From assembly GCF_900091455.1 (NCBI RefSeq), contig NZ_LT607412.1:4898001-4962000 (forward strand): a stretch of 64,000 nt of DNA, in the 5' to 3' direction. Under the pieces are notes generated by a model. It was not told the DNA's origin. It ran no database searches and was given only the letters and a program-made list of their open reading frames with translations. A program made the translations under genes and the position numbers. This document shows, piece after piece, positions 1 through 8,325 of this stretch; positions within the stretch are counted from its first letter, which is position 1, and each line of letters begins with the position of its first letter. This DNA is from Micromonospora coriariae (GTDB taxonomy: Bacteria; Actinomycetota; Actinomycetes; Mycobacteriales; Micromonosporaceae).

Positions 1-767
1 ATCCAGGTCACGATCGCCAGGCGTAGGTCGTGGCGTGTTTGCCAGCGTTGCCGGTCCAGGACATTGCGCTGCAGCAGGGCGAAGAACGACTCCATGGCGG
101 CGTTGTCCCCGCAGGCGCCGACGCGGCCCATCGAGCCGGTCAACCCGTTGCGGTGCAACGCTTTCACGAATTTCCTGGACCGAAATTGGCTGCCCCTGTC
201 GGAGTGCACGATCGTCGCGGCCGGGTTCCGCAGCCGGGTGGCGTTCGACAGCGCAGCGACGGCCAACGAGGCTTTCATGCGGGTGTCGATGGAGTAGCCG
301 ACGATCCGGCCGGAGTACACGTCCTTGATCGCGCACAGGTAGAGCTTGCCCTCGGCGGTGGGGTGTTCGGTGATGTCGGTCAGCCACAGCTGGTCGGGGG
401 CGTCGGCGGTGAAGCGGCGCTGCACCAGGTCGTCGTGCACCGGGGGTCCGGCCCGCCTGGTCAGGCCTCTGCGCTTGGCGAAGACCGACCAGATGCGCTG
501 CTGTGAACACAGCCGCGCGACCCGGTTGGCGCCGGCGCTGATGCCGTGGGCGGGTAGTTCGTCGGCGATGAACCGGTAGCCGAACGCCGGGTCGTCGGCG
601 TGGATGTCGAGGGCGGCGTTGATCAGGTGAGCGTCGTCGAGGTGTCGCTGCGAGACCGGCTCGGCGCGCCACGCGTAGTAGGCCTGCTTACTGAACCCCA
701 GCACCCGGCAGGTCACCGCGACGGGGATCCCGTCCGCGGCCAGGTCACCGACCAGCGGGTACATCAT
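1..767 (-). CDS. IS3-family transposase OrfB (runs off window edge)
   Basis: Catalytic subunit of an IS3-type transposase. The reverse strand reads open from ATG 767 (or 764) to the window edge. It shows the HTH_21-like start, the rve integrase-core Asp in LWLTDITEH, a second Asp in HSDRGSQF, and the Glu in NAAMESFF, so all three DDE residues are present. Its start overlaps the OrfA stop (ATGA), whereas IS3 elements usually make OrfAB by frameshifting, so either expression route is possible. The C-terminal end lies outside the window. Confidence 0.85.
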   Translation of the reverse strand, partial: MMYPLVGDLAADGIPVAVTCRVLGFSKQAYYAWRAEPVSQRHLDDAHLINAALDIHADDPAFGYRFIADELPAHGISAGANRVARLCSQQRIWSVFAKRRGLTRRAGPPVHDDLVQRRFTADAPDQLWLTDITEHPTAEGKLYLCAIKDVYSGRIVGYSIDTRMKASLAVAALSNATRLRNPAATIVHSDRGSQFRSRKFVKALHRNGLTGSMGRVGACGDNAAMESFFALLQRNVLDRQRWQTRHDLRLAIVTW

Positions 768-1057
768 TTTGGGGAGATCTCCTTGGCGAAGTACGCCGCG
801 GCCCGCCGCAGGATCTCGTTCTCCTGTTCCAGCACCTTGTTCCTGCGGCGCAGCTCCCGCAGCTCCGCCGACTCGCTGCTGGTGGTCCCGGGACGGATGC
901 CGTCCTCGACGTCGGCGAGCTTGAGCCAGCGGTGCAAACAGGCCTCGGAGATCCCGAAGTCCTTCGCGATCTGGGCGATGGGGGCCTCGCCCTTACGGGC
1001 GACCGCGACGACGTCACGGCGGAACTCCAGGGGGAACGCTTTCGGCATGACAGACAT
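764..1057 (-). CDS. IS3-family transposase OrfA
   Basis: Helix-turn-helix subunit of the IS3 element, 97 aa. It begins with a PKAFPLEFRRDVV segment typical of HTH_Tnp_1, has the recognition helix near residues 25-45 and a leucine-zipper-like C-terminus (ELRELRRRNKVLEQENEIL). The purine-rich GGAAGG before ATG 1057 serves as ribosome site; ATG 1047 is an alternative. It lies directly upstream of OrfB on the reverse strand. It looks intact, so this copy may still be mobile if the unseen end of OrfB is complete. Confidence 0.88.
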   Translation of the reverse strand: MSVMPKAFPLEFRRDVVAVARKGEAPIAQIAKDFGISEACLHRWLKLADVEDGIRPGTTSSESAELRELRRRNKVLEQENEILRRAAAYFAKEISPK

Positions 1058-1170
1058 CCTTCCAGCGAGGAACGCATCCTCACAGGTCAGGAGTCAACCG
1101 AACCGGGGGCAGTCCCGACCGCTCCGGCGCCGACCCAACCCTGACCGATCTGGTAACCGGCAATCCGCCG

Positions 1171-1941
1171 GTGCCGATCACCGTGTGGCGCACCGCCCGA
1201 ACCTCCGCCGACGCAGGCCGCACCATCGGCGCCCGCTTGGCCTACCGCCTCGTGTCCGCCTACAGCCGGCCCCGCGACACGGTCGTCGACTGCACCGACG
1301 ACCACGCCCTGTCCACCGCCTGCCTCGCCGGGCGACGCCAGCACCACCCTGGCCGGTTCACCAACGGGCCCAGCCTCCTCATCGGTCCGGCCACCGAACC
1401 TGCCGAACCCCACCCGACCGACGAGCAGCAGCAGTACGACGACGCTCCGGAGATGAGCGCCTGGTTCGGTGACGACCTCACCGACCCGGCCGACCCCACT
1501 GGCTCGCCGCAGGCGACCGGCCTGCTCGTCGCCACCTGGCCCCTCGACGGCAACGAGGCCACGAACCGGGTACGCCTGGCGTGCCTGCTGAGCGCCTGCG
1601 CCCGCCTGCTGCGCCCCGGCGGCTGCCTCGTGCTCATCGTCGCGGTCCCCGCCGGCACCATCGCGACGCCGGAGGACTTCGGCCCTCTCGCCGCTGCGGC
1701 GGCGAACGTCGGGCTGGGGTATCTGCAGCACATCGTCGCGGTCACCGCCGACACCGACGCCGACACCTTCGTCTACCACGTCACCGACGACGAACTCCTC
1801 GCCCTCGCCGAGGAGACGGTCGGGCAGCAGTGGACGCTCACGCACCACCGCGTCCACGCCGACCTGCTGGTGTTCAGCCCTTCACCGGTCACCCCGCCGC
1901 AGCGGCGGCGAAGCCGCGAGGGCGGTGAGCGACGTGGCTGA
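1171..1941 (+). CDS. Degenerate DNA-methyltransferase paralogue, probably 5'-truncated
   Basis: The protein (256 aa from GTG 1171) aligns by eye along its length with the next gene. PRDTVVDCTDDHALSTACL sits where that gene has its SAM-binding DPMCGIGTT. LLVATWPL sits at the catalytic TSPPYG position, LLRPGGCLVLIV at LLRPGGVVVVTA, and HADLLVFSP at HEDVLVFAK. Both methyltransferase signature motifs are lost, so it is unlikely to methylate DNA by itself; it could be a structural partner. The reading frame stays open upstream to about 1100, so the true start may have been removed by the IS3 element. Its 3' end overlaps the next gene by 17 bp, implying coupled translation. Confidence 0.6.
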   Translation: MPITVWRTARTSADAGRTIGARLAYRLVSAYSRPRDTVVDCTDDHALSTACLAGRRQHHPGRFTNGPSLLIGPATEPAEPHPTDEQQQYDDAPEMSAWFGDDLTDPADPTGSPQATGLLVATWPLDGNEATNRVRLACLLSACARLLRPGGCLVLIVAVPAGTIATPEDFGPLAAAAANVGLGYLQHIVAVTADTDADTFVYHVTDDELLALAEETVGQQWTLTHHRVHADLLVFSPSPVTPPQRRRSREGGERRG

Positions 1942-2923
1942 GTACCCCACCATCCAGGGCCCGGATGAGCCGGTCCGGCCGGAGGGCGCTGGCGACATGC
2001 ACCGCGCCCACGAGGATCGCCACCGGGATCACGACGGACGAAACCCGGACCCGACCGGGCCAGAGAGCCTGTCGGTGTGGGCTACCGCCCAGAGCACCGG
2101 GCCGGTACAGCGCCGAGGCCGCTACGTGCCCGAATCGGTAAAGCACCCCGCCCGGATGCTGCCGGCGATCGCCGCCCACGCCGTCGCCGCCTACACCAAC
2201 CCGGGGGACCTGGTCCTCGACCCGATGTGCGGCATCGGCACCACCCTCGTCGAGGCCATCCACGCCGGCCGCGACGCCATCGGCGTCGAATACGAGTCCC
2301 GCTGGTCCGACATCGCCGACGCCAACATCACCCACGCCCAGCACCAAGGGGCGACCGGTAGGGCGGCAGTGATGCGCGGCGACGCGACCCGCATCCTGTC
2401 CCTCGTTCCCGCCGCCCTCGCCGGGCAGGTCGCCCTCGTGGTGACCTCGCCGCCGTACGGGCCGACCGTCCACGGCCTGGTCCGCCCCGGCGCCGACGGA
2501 GTGGCGAAGTTCGACAACGCCTACAACGACGGCACCGACCGAGGCAACCTCGCCTACCGCGACCTCACCGGCCTCGCCGACGGGTTCGCCCAGATCCTGG
2601 CCGGCTGCCACACACTCCTGCGTCCCGGCGGCGTCGTCGTCGTCACCGCCCGGCCCTGGCGCAAGCACGCGCAGCTGGTCGACCTGCCGTCTGCGGTCAT
2701 CGGTGCGGGGATCCGCGCAGGCCTGACACCGGTCGACCGGTGCGTCGCACTCCTCGCGGCCGTCCGCGACGGGCACCTCGTCGCCCGACCCAGCTTCTTC
2801 CAGCTTCAGCAGGTCCGCCGGGCCCGCACCGCGGGCACCCCGATGCACCTCATCGCACACGAAGACGTCCTCGTGTTCGCCAAGACCCAGCCTCCCACTG
2901 AGCTACGGGAGGGCCGCCAGTGA
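1925..2923 (+). CDS. DNA methyltransferase, N4-cytosine/N6-adenine type
   Basis: 332 aa. SAM-dependent amino-methyltransferase of the D12/N6_N4_Mtase fold. It has motif I (LDPMCGIGTTLVEA, near residue 100), an acidic GVEYE motif II, the catalytic TSPPYG motif IV (near residue 177), and the LLRPGGVVVVTA strand. The first 60 residues are charged and His/Asp-rich, without a recognised domain. GTG 1925 lies inside the end of the preceding paralogue and the stop overlaps a small ORF by GTGA, so the genes form one unit. No restriction endonuclease is visible nearby, so it may be an orphan or mobile-element protective methylase. Specificity cannot be read from the sequence. Confidence 0.85.
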   Translation: MSDVAEYPTIQGPDEPVRPEGAGDMHRAHEDRHRDHDGRNPDPTGPESLSVWATAQSTGPVQRRGRYVPESVKHPARMLPAIAAHAVAAYTNPGDLVLDPMCGIGTTLVEAIHAGRDAIGVEYESRWSDIADANITHAQHQGATGRAAVMRGDATRILSLVPAALAGQVALVVTSPPYGPTVHGLVRPGADGVAKFDNAYNDGTDRGNLAYRDLTGLADGFAQILAGCHTLLRPGGVVVVTARPWRKHAQLVDLPSAVIGAGIRAGLTPVDRCVALLAAVRDGHLVARPSFFQLQQVRRARTAGTPMHLIAHEDVLVFAKTQPPTELREGRQ

Positions 2924-3003
2924 GCAGATGGGCCACACCCTGCCTGCGCCCCGGCGCCAACACCGAGCCACTGGACGTGATGCGGATGCGGGAGGTGGAG
3001 TGA
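2920..3003 (+). CDS. 27-codon ORF bridging two methyltransferase genes
   Basis: A 27-aa ORF starting at GTG 2920 within the preceding stop (GTGA) and ending at TGA 3001-3003, which overlaps GTG 3000 of the C5 methyltransferase. Both junctions have the same 4-bp start-stop architecture. The peptide starts MSRWATPCLRPGANTEP and has no recognised domain. A GGAGG-like sequence inside its last codons is the ribosome site of the next gene, so it may act as a coupling leader rather than an independent protein. Confidence 0.45.
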   Translation: MSRWATPCLRPGANTEPLDVMRMREVE

Positions 3004-3510
3004 GTGGCCAGCTTGCCGGGCTGGCGCCTGGACCGCGAATCGGATCGCTGTGCACCGGATACGGCGGACTCGACCTGGCCGTCGAGCTGGTGCTCGGCGG
3101 CCAGCTCACCTGGTACGCCGAGACCGACCGGCACGCCCGCACCGTCCTGGCCCACCACTGGCCCGACGTGCCCAACCTCGGCGACATCCGCACCGTCGAC
3201 TGGAACACCATCGAACCTGTCGACATCCTCACCGCCGGGTTCCCCTGCCAGGACATCTCCAATGCCGGCAAGCGCGCCGGCATTGGCGGCGAGCACTCCA
3301 GCGTCTGGACCTGCGTCGCCCACGCCGTTCGCGTACTTCGACCGCCGCTCGTCTTCGTGGAGAACGTCGCCGCCCTCCTCCGACGCGGACTCGACGTCGT
3401 CGAAGCCGACCTGGCCTCGATCGGGTACGACACGAGCTGGCTGTGCCTAAGAGCATCCGACATCGGCGCCGCCCACCGACGCGACCGGTTGTTCCTGCTT
3501 TATCTGGACA
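3000..3510 (+). pseudogene. C5-cytosine DNA methyltransferase, 3'-truncated
   Basis: The start is GTG 3000, preceded by GGAGGTGGA. About 170 residues match Dcm-type enzymes: SLCTGYGGLDLA (motif I), the catalytic Cys in AGFPCQDIS (motif IV), VFVENVAALL (motif VI) and HRRDRLF (motif VIII). Homology stops at about 3505; the target-recognition domain and C-terminal SAM lobe are missing. The frame then runs through unrelated sequence to 4298, giving a chimaeric ORF. It is therefore a truncated, probably inactive, cytosine methyltransferase joined to a FUSC fragment. Confidence 0.8.
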
Positions 3511-3565
3511 GTCGAGTGCCCTTGTGGTGCAGATCACGCGGGGAGCGTGAGGTGATACCACTGTC

Positions 3566-3909
3566 GGGTGCGGTACCGCCACGCCCGGACCCTGGTCCGC
3601 CGCGCTGGCACGGCGCTACGCGACGCCGAACCGGTGCCACCGGACCTACCCGCCGCCATCGAAGAGTACGGCGCGGCAGTGCGGCTGCTGCACCGGGAAT
3701 TCCTGGCCGGCAAGCAACCAGTCCAGGCCCGCCATCGGGTGCTGTCGGCGGTGCGGCTCGCCGGGGAGGCGTGCCGGCAGGAGATCCGCTTCTCCGGAAC
3801 GATCGTGGTCTCCCAGCTGCGTACCGTCGCCAACGAGCTGCTGCGGGCCACCGGGGTCCGACGCGACGAGGCACGCCACCTGGTTCGCCGTGCCGCCGCC
3901 GGCCACTGA
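3566..3909 (+). pseudogene. C-terminal fragment of a FUSC-type membrane protein
   Basis: About 113 codons nearly identical to the last third of the intact FUSC gene at 27239-28381 (shared RRAGTALRDAEPVPPDLP and FSGTIVVSQLRTV), including the stop and about 30 bp of 3' flank. It begins abruptly at about 3566, where the methyltransferase similarity has ended. It has no membrane segments and cannot be functional. It is the third copy of this gene end in the window. Confidence 0.8.
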
Positions 3910-4586
3910 ACGCTCCCACCCGACCGTCGGCCGGCCACGCGCCCCGCCTGCTCCGCCCCAGGGGCGCGCCGATTGGATGTACCGCACTCTGGCGGAGCAG
4001 CGTCGGCCGATGCGGAGTTGCCATACCGGCAGCGGGACCTGCCTGCGCTGGCAGACGGGCAGCGGGTATTCGGGCTGGAGATGCTGCGCCCGGCGCCAAC
4101 CCCCAGCTGCGGTATCGCGATGAGCAAGGCCCTGGACCACCGCTGACCGCGTTGGCGATCAGCGCCAGGGCGGCGCAGGGATCACCAGGCCTCCCAGTAG
4201 TAATCAGCGAAAAATCACCGACAACTCTGGTCAGAGCCGGTACCGCAGGGCGGCGGTGTCGCTCGTGCCGCCGATCGGTTGACCAGCGTTGCCGTTGATT
4301 GCGGGCTGGAAACTACGGCCGGGCCCATGGCGCAACTCCTCGTCGCCTGGGCCGTCGGCGACGACAGCCTGTTCGTGCCAGGTGACCCCGACCCCCGAGC
4401 AGCAGCAGGCGAAATCCCGCTTCCTCACGCTGCCGCTGACCAGCCAGCAGCGGTGGCTCACCACCCACGCCCACGCTATCCGTACCTGCGGTGACAGGAC
4501 TCTAACCTGAACCCCCGTGGGGCGGGCGGTCAGCTGGCCGTGCCGGTACCCCTCCGAAAGCTGCCGGCGCGGGGGCGCGGGTTCGG
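3910..4586. other. Gap with no supported gene
   Basis: The first ~40 bp repeat the 3' flank of the 28.4-kb FUSC copy. The rest has only short conflicting ORFs. A + strand stretch at about 4395-4500 (reading LTSQQRWLTTHAHAI) resembles a gene tail but I cannot place it in a family. Confidence 0.5.
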
Positions 4587-5048
4587 TCACCTCGCCCGTC
4601 CCCAATCGCGTCGGGTGAGCGGCAGGCCCACCCAGAGCAGCAGGAAGACCAGCGCGGTGATGGCGGACAGCAGCAGGGCGACGCCGCGGGGGAGCACGTA
4701 GTCGGTGATCAGCAGCACCGCGCTGGTCATGGCGATCAGCAGGAAGCCCAGCGCGCCGGTGGACACCCGGTGCGCGTATCGGACCAGCTCGGATTTGCGG
4801 GCCTGGCGGAACAGCGCCGAGTGCATCGCGACCGGCGCGATGATCAGTGCGGTCGCGGCGGCGGCGGACACCAGCGCAACGAGGTACGCGTCGCGCTGGA
4901 ACGGGGTCACGTGCGGGAATCCGGCGGTGAACGGCAGGGTGAGCAGGAAGGCGAAGAGGATCTGCACGCCCGTCTGTGCGACGCGCAGCTCCTTCAACTC
5001 GTCGGTGAAGTTGCGCTCCAGGCGCTGCTTCTCGGTCTCCCTGGCCAT
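4587..5048 (-). CDS. DUF6328 family membrane protein
   Basis: 153 aa from ATG 5048 (MARETEKQRLERNF); a longer reverse ORF upstream is not needed because it reads through the divergent promoter. A charged N-terminus (1-25) is followed by four hydrophobic segments near residues 28-45, 52-75, 90-112 and 118-140, with short polar loops: a small integral membrane protein. Function is unknown in the family; actinobacteria often carry it beside stress genes. It is divergent from the sulfatase gene, sharing a 200-bp intergenic region that is duplicated at 24.24-24.44 kb. Confidence 0.75.
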   Translation of the reverse strand: MARETEKQRLERNFTDELKELRVAQTGVQILFAFLLTLPFTAGFPHVTPFQRDAYLVALVSAAAATALIIAPVAMHSALFRQARKSELVRYAHRVSTGALGFLLIAMTSAVLLITDYVLPRGVALLLSAITALVFLLLWVGLPLTRRDWGRAR

Positions 5049-5250
5049 GGCATTCCCACCTCCCGTCCCGTCCGGTTCGGTCGTCAAGGGCAGGACCGGT
5101 ACCCGATGGTAGAACGGCGCGGGCCGGGGCGCCGGTGTTCGAGGGTTGCCGGCCTGGTTCCGGACGTCGCGGGAGTCGCGGCCGCAGGCCGCGCCCGCAT
5201 CTGCGGTGCGGCGGGACGTTAGGTGCCGCGAAGAACAGGTATAGGGGGGC

Positions 5251-6651
5251 ATGGCGACGGCAGGTGGCACGGGGACGGTGGCGGGCGGAGGTCGACCGCC
5301 CGAGCCGCCCAATATCCTCTTCATCCTGGCCGACGACCTGGGTTGGGCGGATCTCGGCTGTTACGGCTCTACAGAGATCCGTACCCCCAACCTCGACCGG
5401 CTGGCCGCGGCGGGCCTGCTGTTCCGGCACGGCTACGCGTGCTCGCCGTGGTGCTCGTCGACCCGTATCGGGCTCTACACCGGGCGCTACCCCACCCGGC
5501 TGCAGGCGGGCCTGGAGGAGCCACTGACCACGCGCGCGGAGGGCAACGGGATTCCCGCCGACCAGCCGACCCTGTCGTCGTTGCTGCTGGCCGCCGGCTA
5601 CGAGACGGCCATGTTCGGCAAGTGGCACTGCGGCTGGTTGCCCTGGTACAGCCCACTGCGCATCGGCTTCCAGAGCTTCTACGGCAACTTCGACGGGGCG
5701 ATCGACTACTTCGAGCACCTCAACACCACGGGCGAGGCCGACCTGTACGAGGGAGAGACCCCGGTGGAGGAAGCGGGCTACTACACCTCGCTGATCTCCG
5801 ACCGCGCGGCCGAGTTCGTCGCCGCGGACCGCACCGGCCCGTTCTACGCGCAGCTCAACTACACCGCGCCGCACTGGCCCTGGGAGAGCTCTGGCGACCG
5901 CGACGTCGGTGCGGAGATCCGGCGCAGGTTCAGTCGGCAGTCGGTGCCCACCCCCCTGATCCATCCCGACGGGGGCTCGCTGGCGAAGTACGCCGAGCTC
6001 GTCGAGGAGATGGACGCGGGCATCGGCAGGGTGCTCGCCGCGCTCGCCGCGGCCGGACGCGCCGAGCAGACCATCGTGGTCTTCACCTCCGACAACGGCG
6101 GTGAGCGATGGTCGAAGAACTGGCCGCTCGTAGGCGAGAAGGGTGATCTCGCCGAGGGTGGCATCCGGGTGCCGCTGATCCTGCGCTGGCCGGCCGCCGT
6201 GGCCAGCGGCCAGGTCACCGACGAAGCGGTTCACACCCTGGACCTGACCGCGACGCTCATCGACGCGGGCGGGACGGCCTCGGACGAGCGGTACCCGCTG
6301 GACGGGGTGAACCTGTTGCCGTGGCTGGTCGACGGGGCCGACTTCCCCGAGCACGACCTGTTCTGGCGCACCTCCAACCAGGGGGCGCTGCGCCGCGGCC
6401 GGTACAAGTACCTGTTCGACCGCCGCGACCGGTCCGTGCTGGGCAACTGGCCGCGCCGCCCCGGTCCCTTCCACCTGCTGTACGACGTGACGGTCGACGG
6501 CCGGGAGCAGGCGGACATCGCCGACCACCATCCCGAACTGCTGGACGACCTGCGCACGACCTGGACGCGGATCGACGCCGAGCTGCTGACCTTCCCGCCG
6601 GAACACCCCGGCGTGCCGGAGACGACGGCCGAGCACAGCGAGCCGGACTGA
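5251..6651 (+). CDS. Sulfatase (arylsulfatase-type, alkaline-phosphatase superfamily)
   Basis: 466 aa, start ATG 5251 behind AGGGGGGC. ILFILADDLGWADLG supplies the N-terminal metal Asp pair. The formylglycine candidate is Cys68 in WCSSTRIGLYTGRYP; this is the CxSxR variant, not the common CxPxR. FTSDNGGE supplies the second metal site, and AMFGKWHCG matches the conserved FGKWH motif. It should hydrolyse sulfate or phosphonate esters after maturation by a formylglycine enzyme not seen here. No signal peptide is obvious, so it may be cytoplasmic. A truncated duplicate of its first 36 codons lies at 24438. Confidence 0.85.
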   Translation: MATAGGTGTVAGGGRPPEPPNILFILADDLGWADLGCYGSTEIRTPNLDRLAAAGLLFRHGYACSPWCSSTRIGLYTGRYPTRLQAGLEEPLTTRAEGNGIPADQPTLSSLLLAAGYETAMFGKWHCGWLPWYSPLRIGFQSFYGNFDGAIDYFEHLNTTGEADLYEGETPVEEAGYYTSLISDRAAEFVAADRTGPFYAQLNYTAPHWPWESSGDRDVGAEIRRRFSRQSVPTPLIHPDGGSLAKYAELVEEMDAGIGRVLAALAAAGRAEQTIVVFTSDNGGERWSKNWPLVGEKGDLAEGGIRVPLILRWPAAVASGQVTDEAVHTLDLTATLIDAGGTASDERYPLDGVNLLPWLVDGADFPEHDLFWRTSNQGALRRGRYKYLFDRRDRSVLGNWPRRPGPFHLLYDVTVDGREQADIADHHPELLDDLRTTWTRIDAELLTFPPEHPGVPETTAEHSEPD

Positions 6652-6660
6652 GCTGGTGTG

Positions 6661-7527
6661 ATGATGCTGCGCGATGTCCTGTCCGGGCTGGCGAACCTGG
6701 CGGTCCTGGTGTTCGCCGTGACGTCGATGCTCTCGGTCGGGTTCGCCCACTCGGCCCGGGAGATCCTCAGCCCACTGCGGGACGTGTCGAAGTTGCTGCG
6801 GGCGCTGCTGGCCAACTTCGTCCTGGTCCCCCTCCTCGGGCTCGCCATCGTCCGGGTCTGGCCGCTCGAGCGCCCGCTGGCGGCCGGGCTGGTCCTGGTC
6901 GCGATGGCCGCCGGCGCACCGTTCCTGATCAAACTGACCGCACTGGCCAAGGCCGAGGTCGCGCTCAGCGCCACGCTGCTGGTGCTGCTGCTACCCCTCA
7001 CCGTCCTGTACGCGCCGATCGTCGTGCCCCGGGTCCTGCCCGAGGCGGACGTCTCCGCCGTCGCCCTCGCGGTGCCGCTGGTCCTCACCATGCTGCTGCC
7101 CCTCGCCGTGGGCCTGCTGGTCCACGCGCGCTGGCCCGCGCTGGCCCGGCGGTCAACGCCGGTCGTCCGCCACGCCTCCACCGTCGCGCTGGTGGTGCTC
7201 GTCGCGGGCACCACGCTGGCCAACATCCCGACGATCATCGAGCTGTTCACGACGGGCGCGATCGTGGCGCCCGTGCTGCTGATCGTCGGCGCGTTCGTGA
7301 TCGGTTTCCTGCTCGGCGGCAAAGACCGCAATGCCCGCGAGGTGCTCGGGCTCGGCACCGCGCAGCGCAACATCTCCGCGGCGACGGTAATGGCCACCCA
7401 GGGCTTCACCGACAACGACACCCTGGTCATGGTGATCGCGGCGTCACTCGCCGGCTTCGCGCTGCTCTTCCCTGCGGCAGCAGTGCTGCGCCGCAGTGAG
7501 TCCGCCCCCGCCAACCCGAACGGTTGA
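6661..7527 (+). CDS. BASS-family (bile acid:Na+ symporter-like) transporter
   Basis: About 288 aa with eight to nine hydrophobic segments. ATG 6661 is one of three consecutive possible starts (GTG 6658, ATG 6661, ATG 6664). SVGFAHSAREIL near the N-terminus and the conserved GLGTAQRNISAATVMA loop match sodium-dependent BASS/SBF transporters, the latter lining the substrate crossover site. The substrate is unknown. It begins 9 bp after the sulfatase stop, so the two are probably co-transcribed; import of an organic anion released by the sulfatase is one possibility. Confidence 0.75.
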   Translation: MMLRDVLSGLANLAVLVFAVTSMLSVGFAHSAREILSPLRDVSKLLRALLANFVLVPLLGLAIVRVWPLERPLAAGLVLVAMAAGAPFLIKLTALAKAEVALSATLLVLLLPLTVLYAPIVVPRVLPEADVSAVALAVPLVLTMLLPLAVGLLVHARWPALARRSTPVVRHASTVALVVLVAGTTLANIPTIIELFTTGAIVAPVLLIVGAFVIGFLLGGKDRNAREVLGLGTAQRNISAATVMATQGFTDNDTLVMVIAASLAGFALLFPAAAVLRRSESAPANPNG

Positions 7528-7576
7528 GCCGCCTGGTCCGCGCACGCTCGAACCAGGCGTGCGGAGCGCCGGTGCG

Positions 7577-8137
7577 TCACTCCACCGCGATCCGCACCAC
7601 CTGAACGTCCTTGTCGAGGCTCACCTCGAGGATCCGGGGCCCCTCGTGGCGCGGGATCACGCTGATCGTGCCGTCCCGTTCGAGGTAGGCGAGCCGCACC
7701 CGGGAGAGATCGTTTTCGCTGCCCGTCTCGTGCAGCGCCTGGTCGAGATCCATCCGGGAGATGTGCGCGTCGCGCAGCGCGGCAGGATCGGCCTGCCCGT
7801 CCTTGACCAGCAGCACCGGATGACCCTTGACGAGCGGACCGAACCAGTCGAGGCGGTACGCGAGGGCCGCCATCAGCCGATGCAACATGACGAGCACGAA
7901 ACCGGCCAGCCAGATCGCGAGCAGCCCCAAGGTGTTCGTGATGGCGCGGCTCATCACGGAGCCGAACATGATCGCCACGACGAGGTCGAACGCCGTCCCC
8001 TTACCGAACAGCCGCTTGTGGCCCAGACGGACGATGATCACCGCCACCACGAAGGTCAGGACCGCCCGCAGTGCCATCTGACCGGGATTGAGGTTGTCCG
8101 CGCCGATGCCGACCAGGGACCGCAAAAACTCAATCAT
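7577..8137 (-). CDS. YetF/DUF421 family membrane protein
   Basis: 186 aa from ATG 8137. Three hydrophobic helices (residues about 20-40, 50-70, 75-95) precede the YetF cytoplasmic domain. Recognisable signatures are the KRLFGKGTAFDLVVAIMFG helix pair and the domain reading LLVKDGQADPAALRDAHIS. The C-terminus ends in a beta-rich segment (VRLAYLERDGTISVIP). Members are linked to membrane stress and spore functions without a defined reaction. It converges on the transporter gene, leaving about 50 bp between. Confidence 0.8.
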   Translation of the reverse strand: MIEFLRSLVGIGADNLNPGQMALRAVLTFVVAVIIVRLGHKRLFGKGTAFDLVVAIMFGSVMSRAITNTLGLLAIWLAGFVLVMLHRLMAALAYRLDWFGPLVKGHPVLLVKDGQADPAALRDAHISRMDLDQALHETGSENDLSRVRLAYLERDGTISVIPRHEGPRILEVSLDKDVQVVRIAVE

Positions 8138-8186
8138 CTGACCGGCACCTCCAGCCTCGCCTGAACCGCGATAATCAGGATCAATC

Positions 8187-8325
8187 CGAGAATACTGGAC
8201 ACTGCCGGGGCCGCGGCGGCGTGAAGCGACGTTCGCCGTGGACACCACCAGGGGGTGCCGCCAGGCCGCACTGCGGCGAGCCCCGGTCGAGGTAGATCCG
8301 TTCGGCCGGCACCCCGAGGTCGAGC
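8187..8325. repeat. Direct repeat copy A (partner 24553-24705)
   Basis: The segment beginning GAGAATACTGGA, running through GCGGCGGCGTGAAGCGA and GACACCACCAGGGG to about GTAGATCCGTTCGG, recurs with scattered changes at 24553-24705 in the same orientation. It may be the remnant of a gene end: the reverse frame of both copies reads LVVSTAN(I/V)ASRRRG. No family was recognised. Confidence 0.75.

Larger units (their letters stand above)
1..1096 (-). mobile_element. IS3-family insertion sequence, outer end near 1096
   Basis: The element comprises OrfA and OrfB. I place its right-hand end at about 1096 because non-transposase coding sequence in frame with the next gene begins shortly after. The exact terminal repeat cannot be fixed because the other end lies outside the window. 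It appears to have removed the 5' end of the following gene. Confidence 0.6.

Noticed and set aside
600..1472. Long + strand ORF of 290 codons over the IS3 transposase
   Set aside because: Antisense shadow: Arg/Pro/Ser-rich composition, and it opposes the well-supported reverse transposase genes.
1171..3510. Restriction-modification or BREX/DISARM-like defence system
   Set aside because: Only methyltransferase genes are present; no endonuclease, helicase, ATPase or phosphatase partner is seen, and the C5 enzyme is truncated.
4231..6750. 839-codon reverse ORF across the sulfatase gene
   Set aside because: GC-rich antisense frame of a well-supported sulfatase; low-complexity Arg/Pro/Gly composition.
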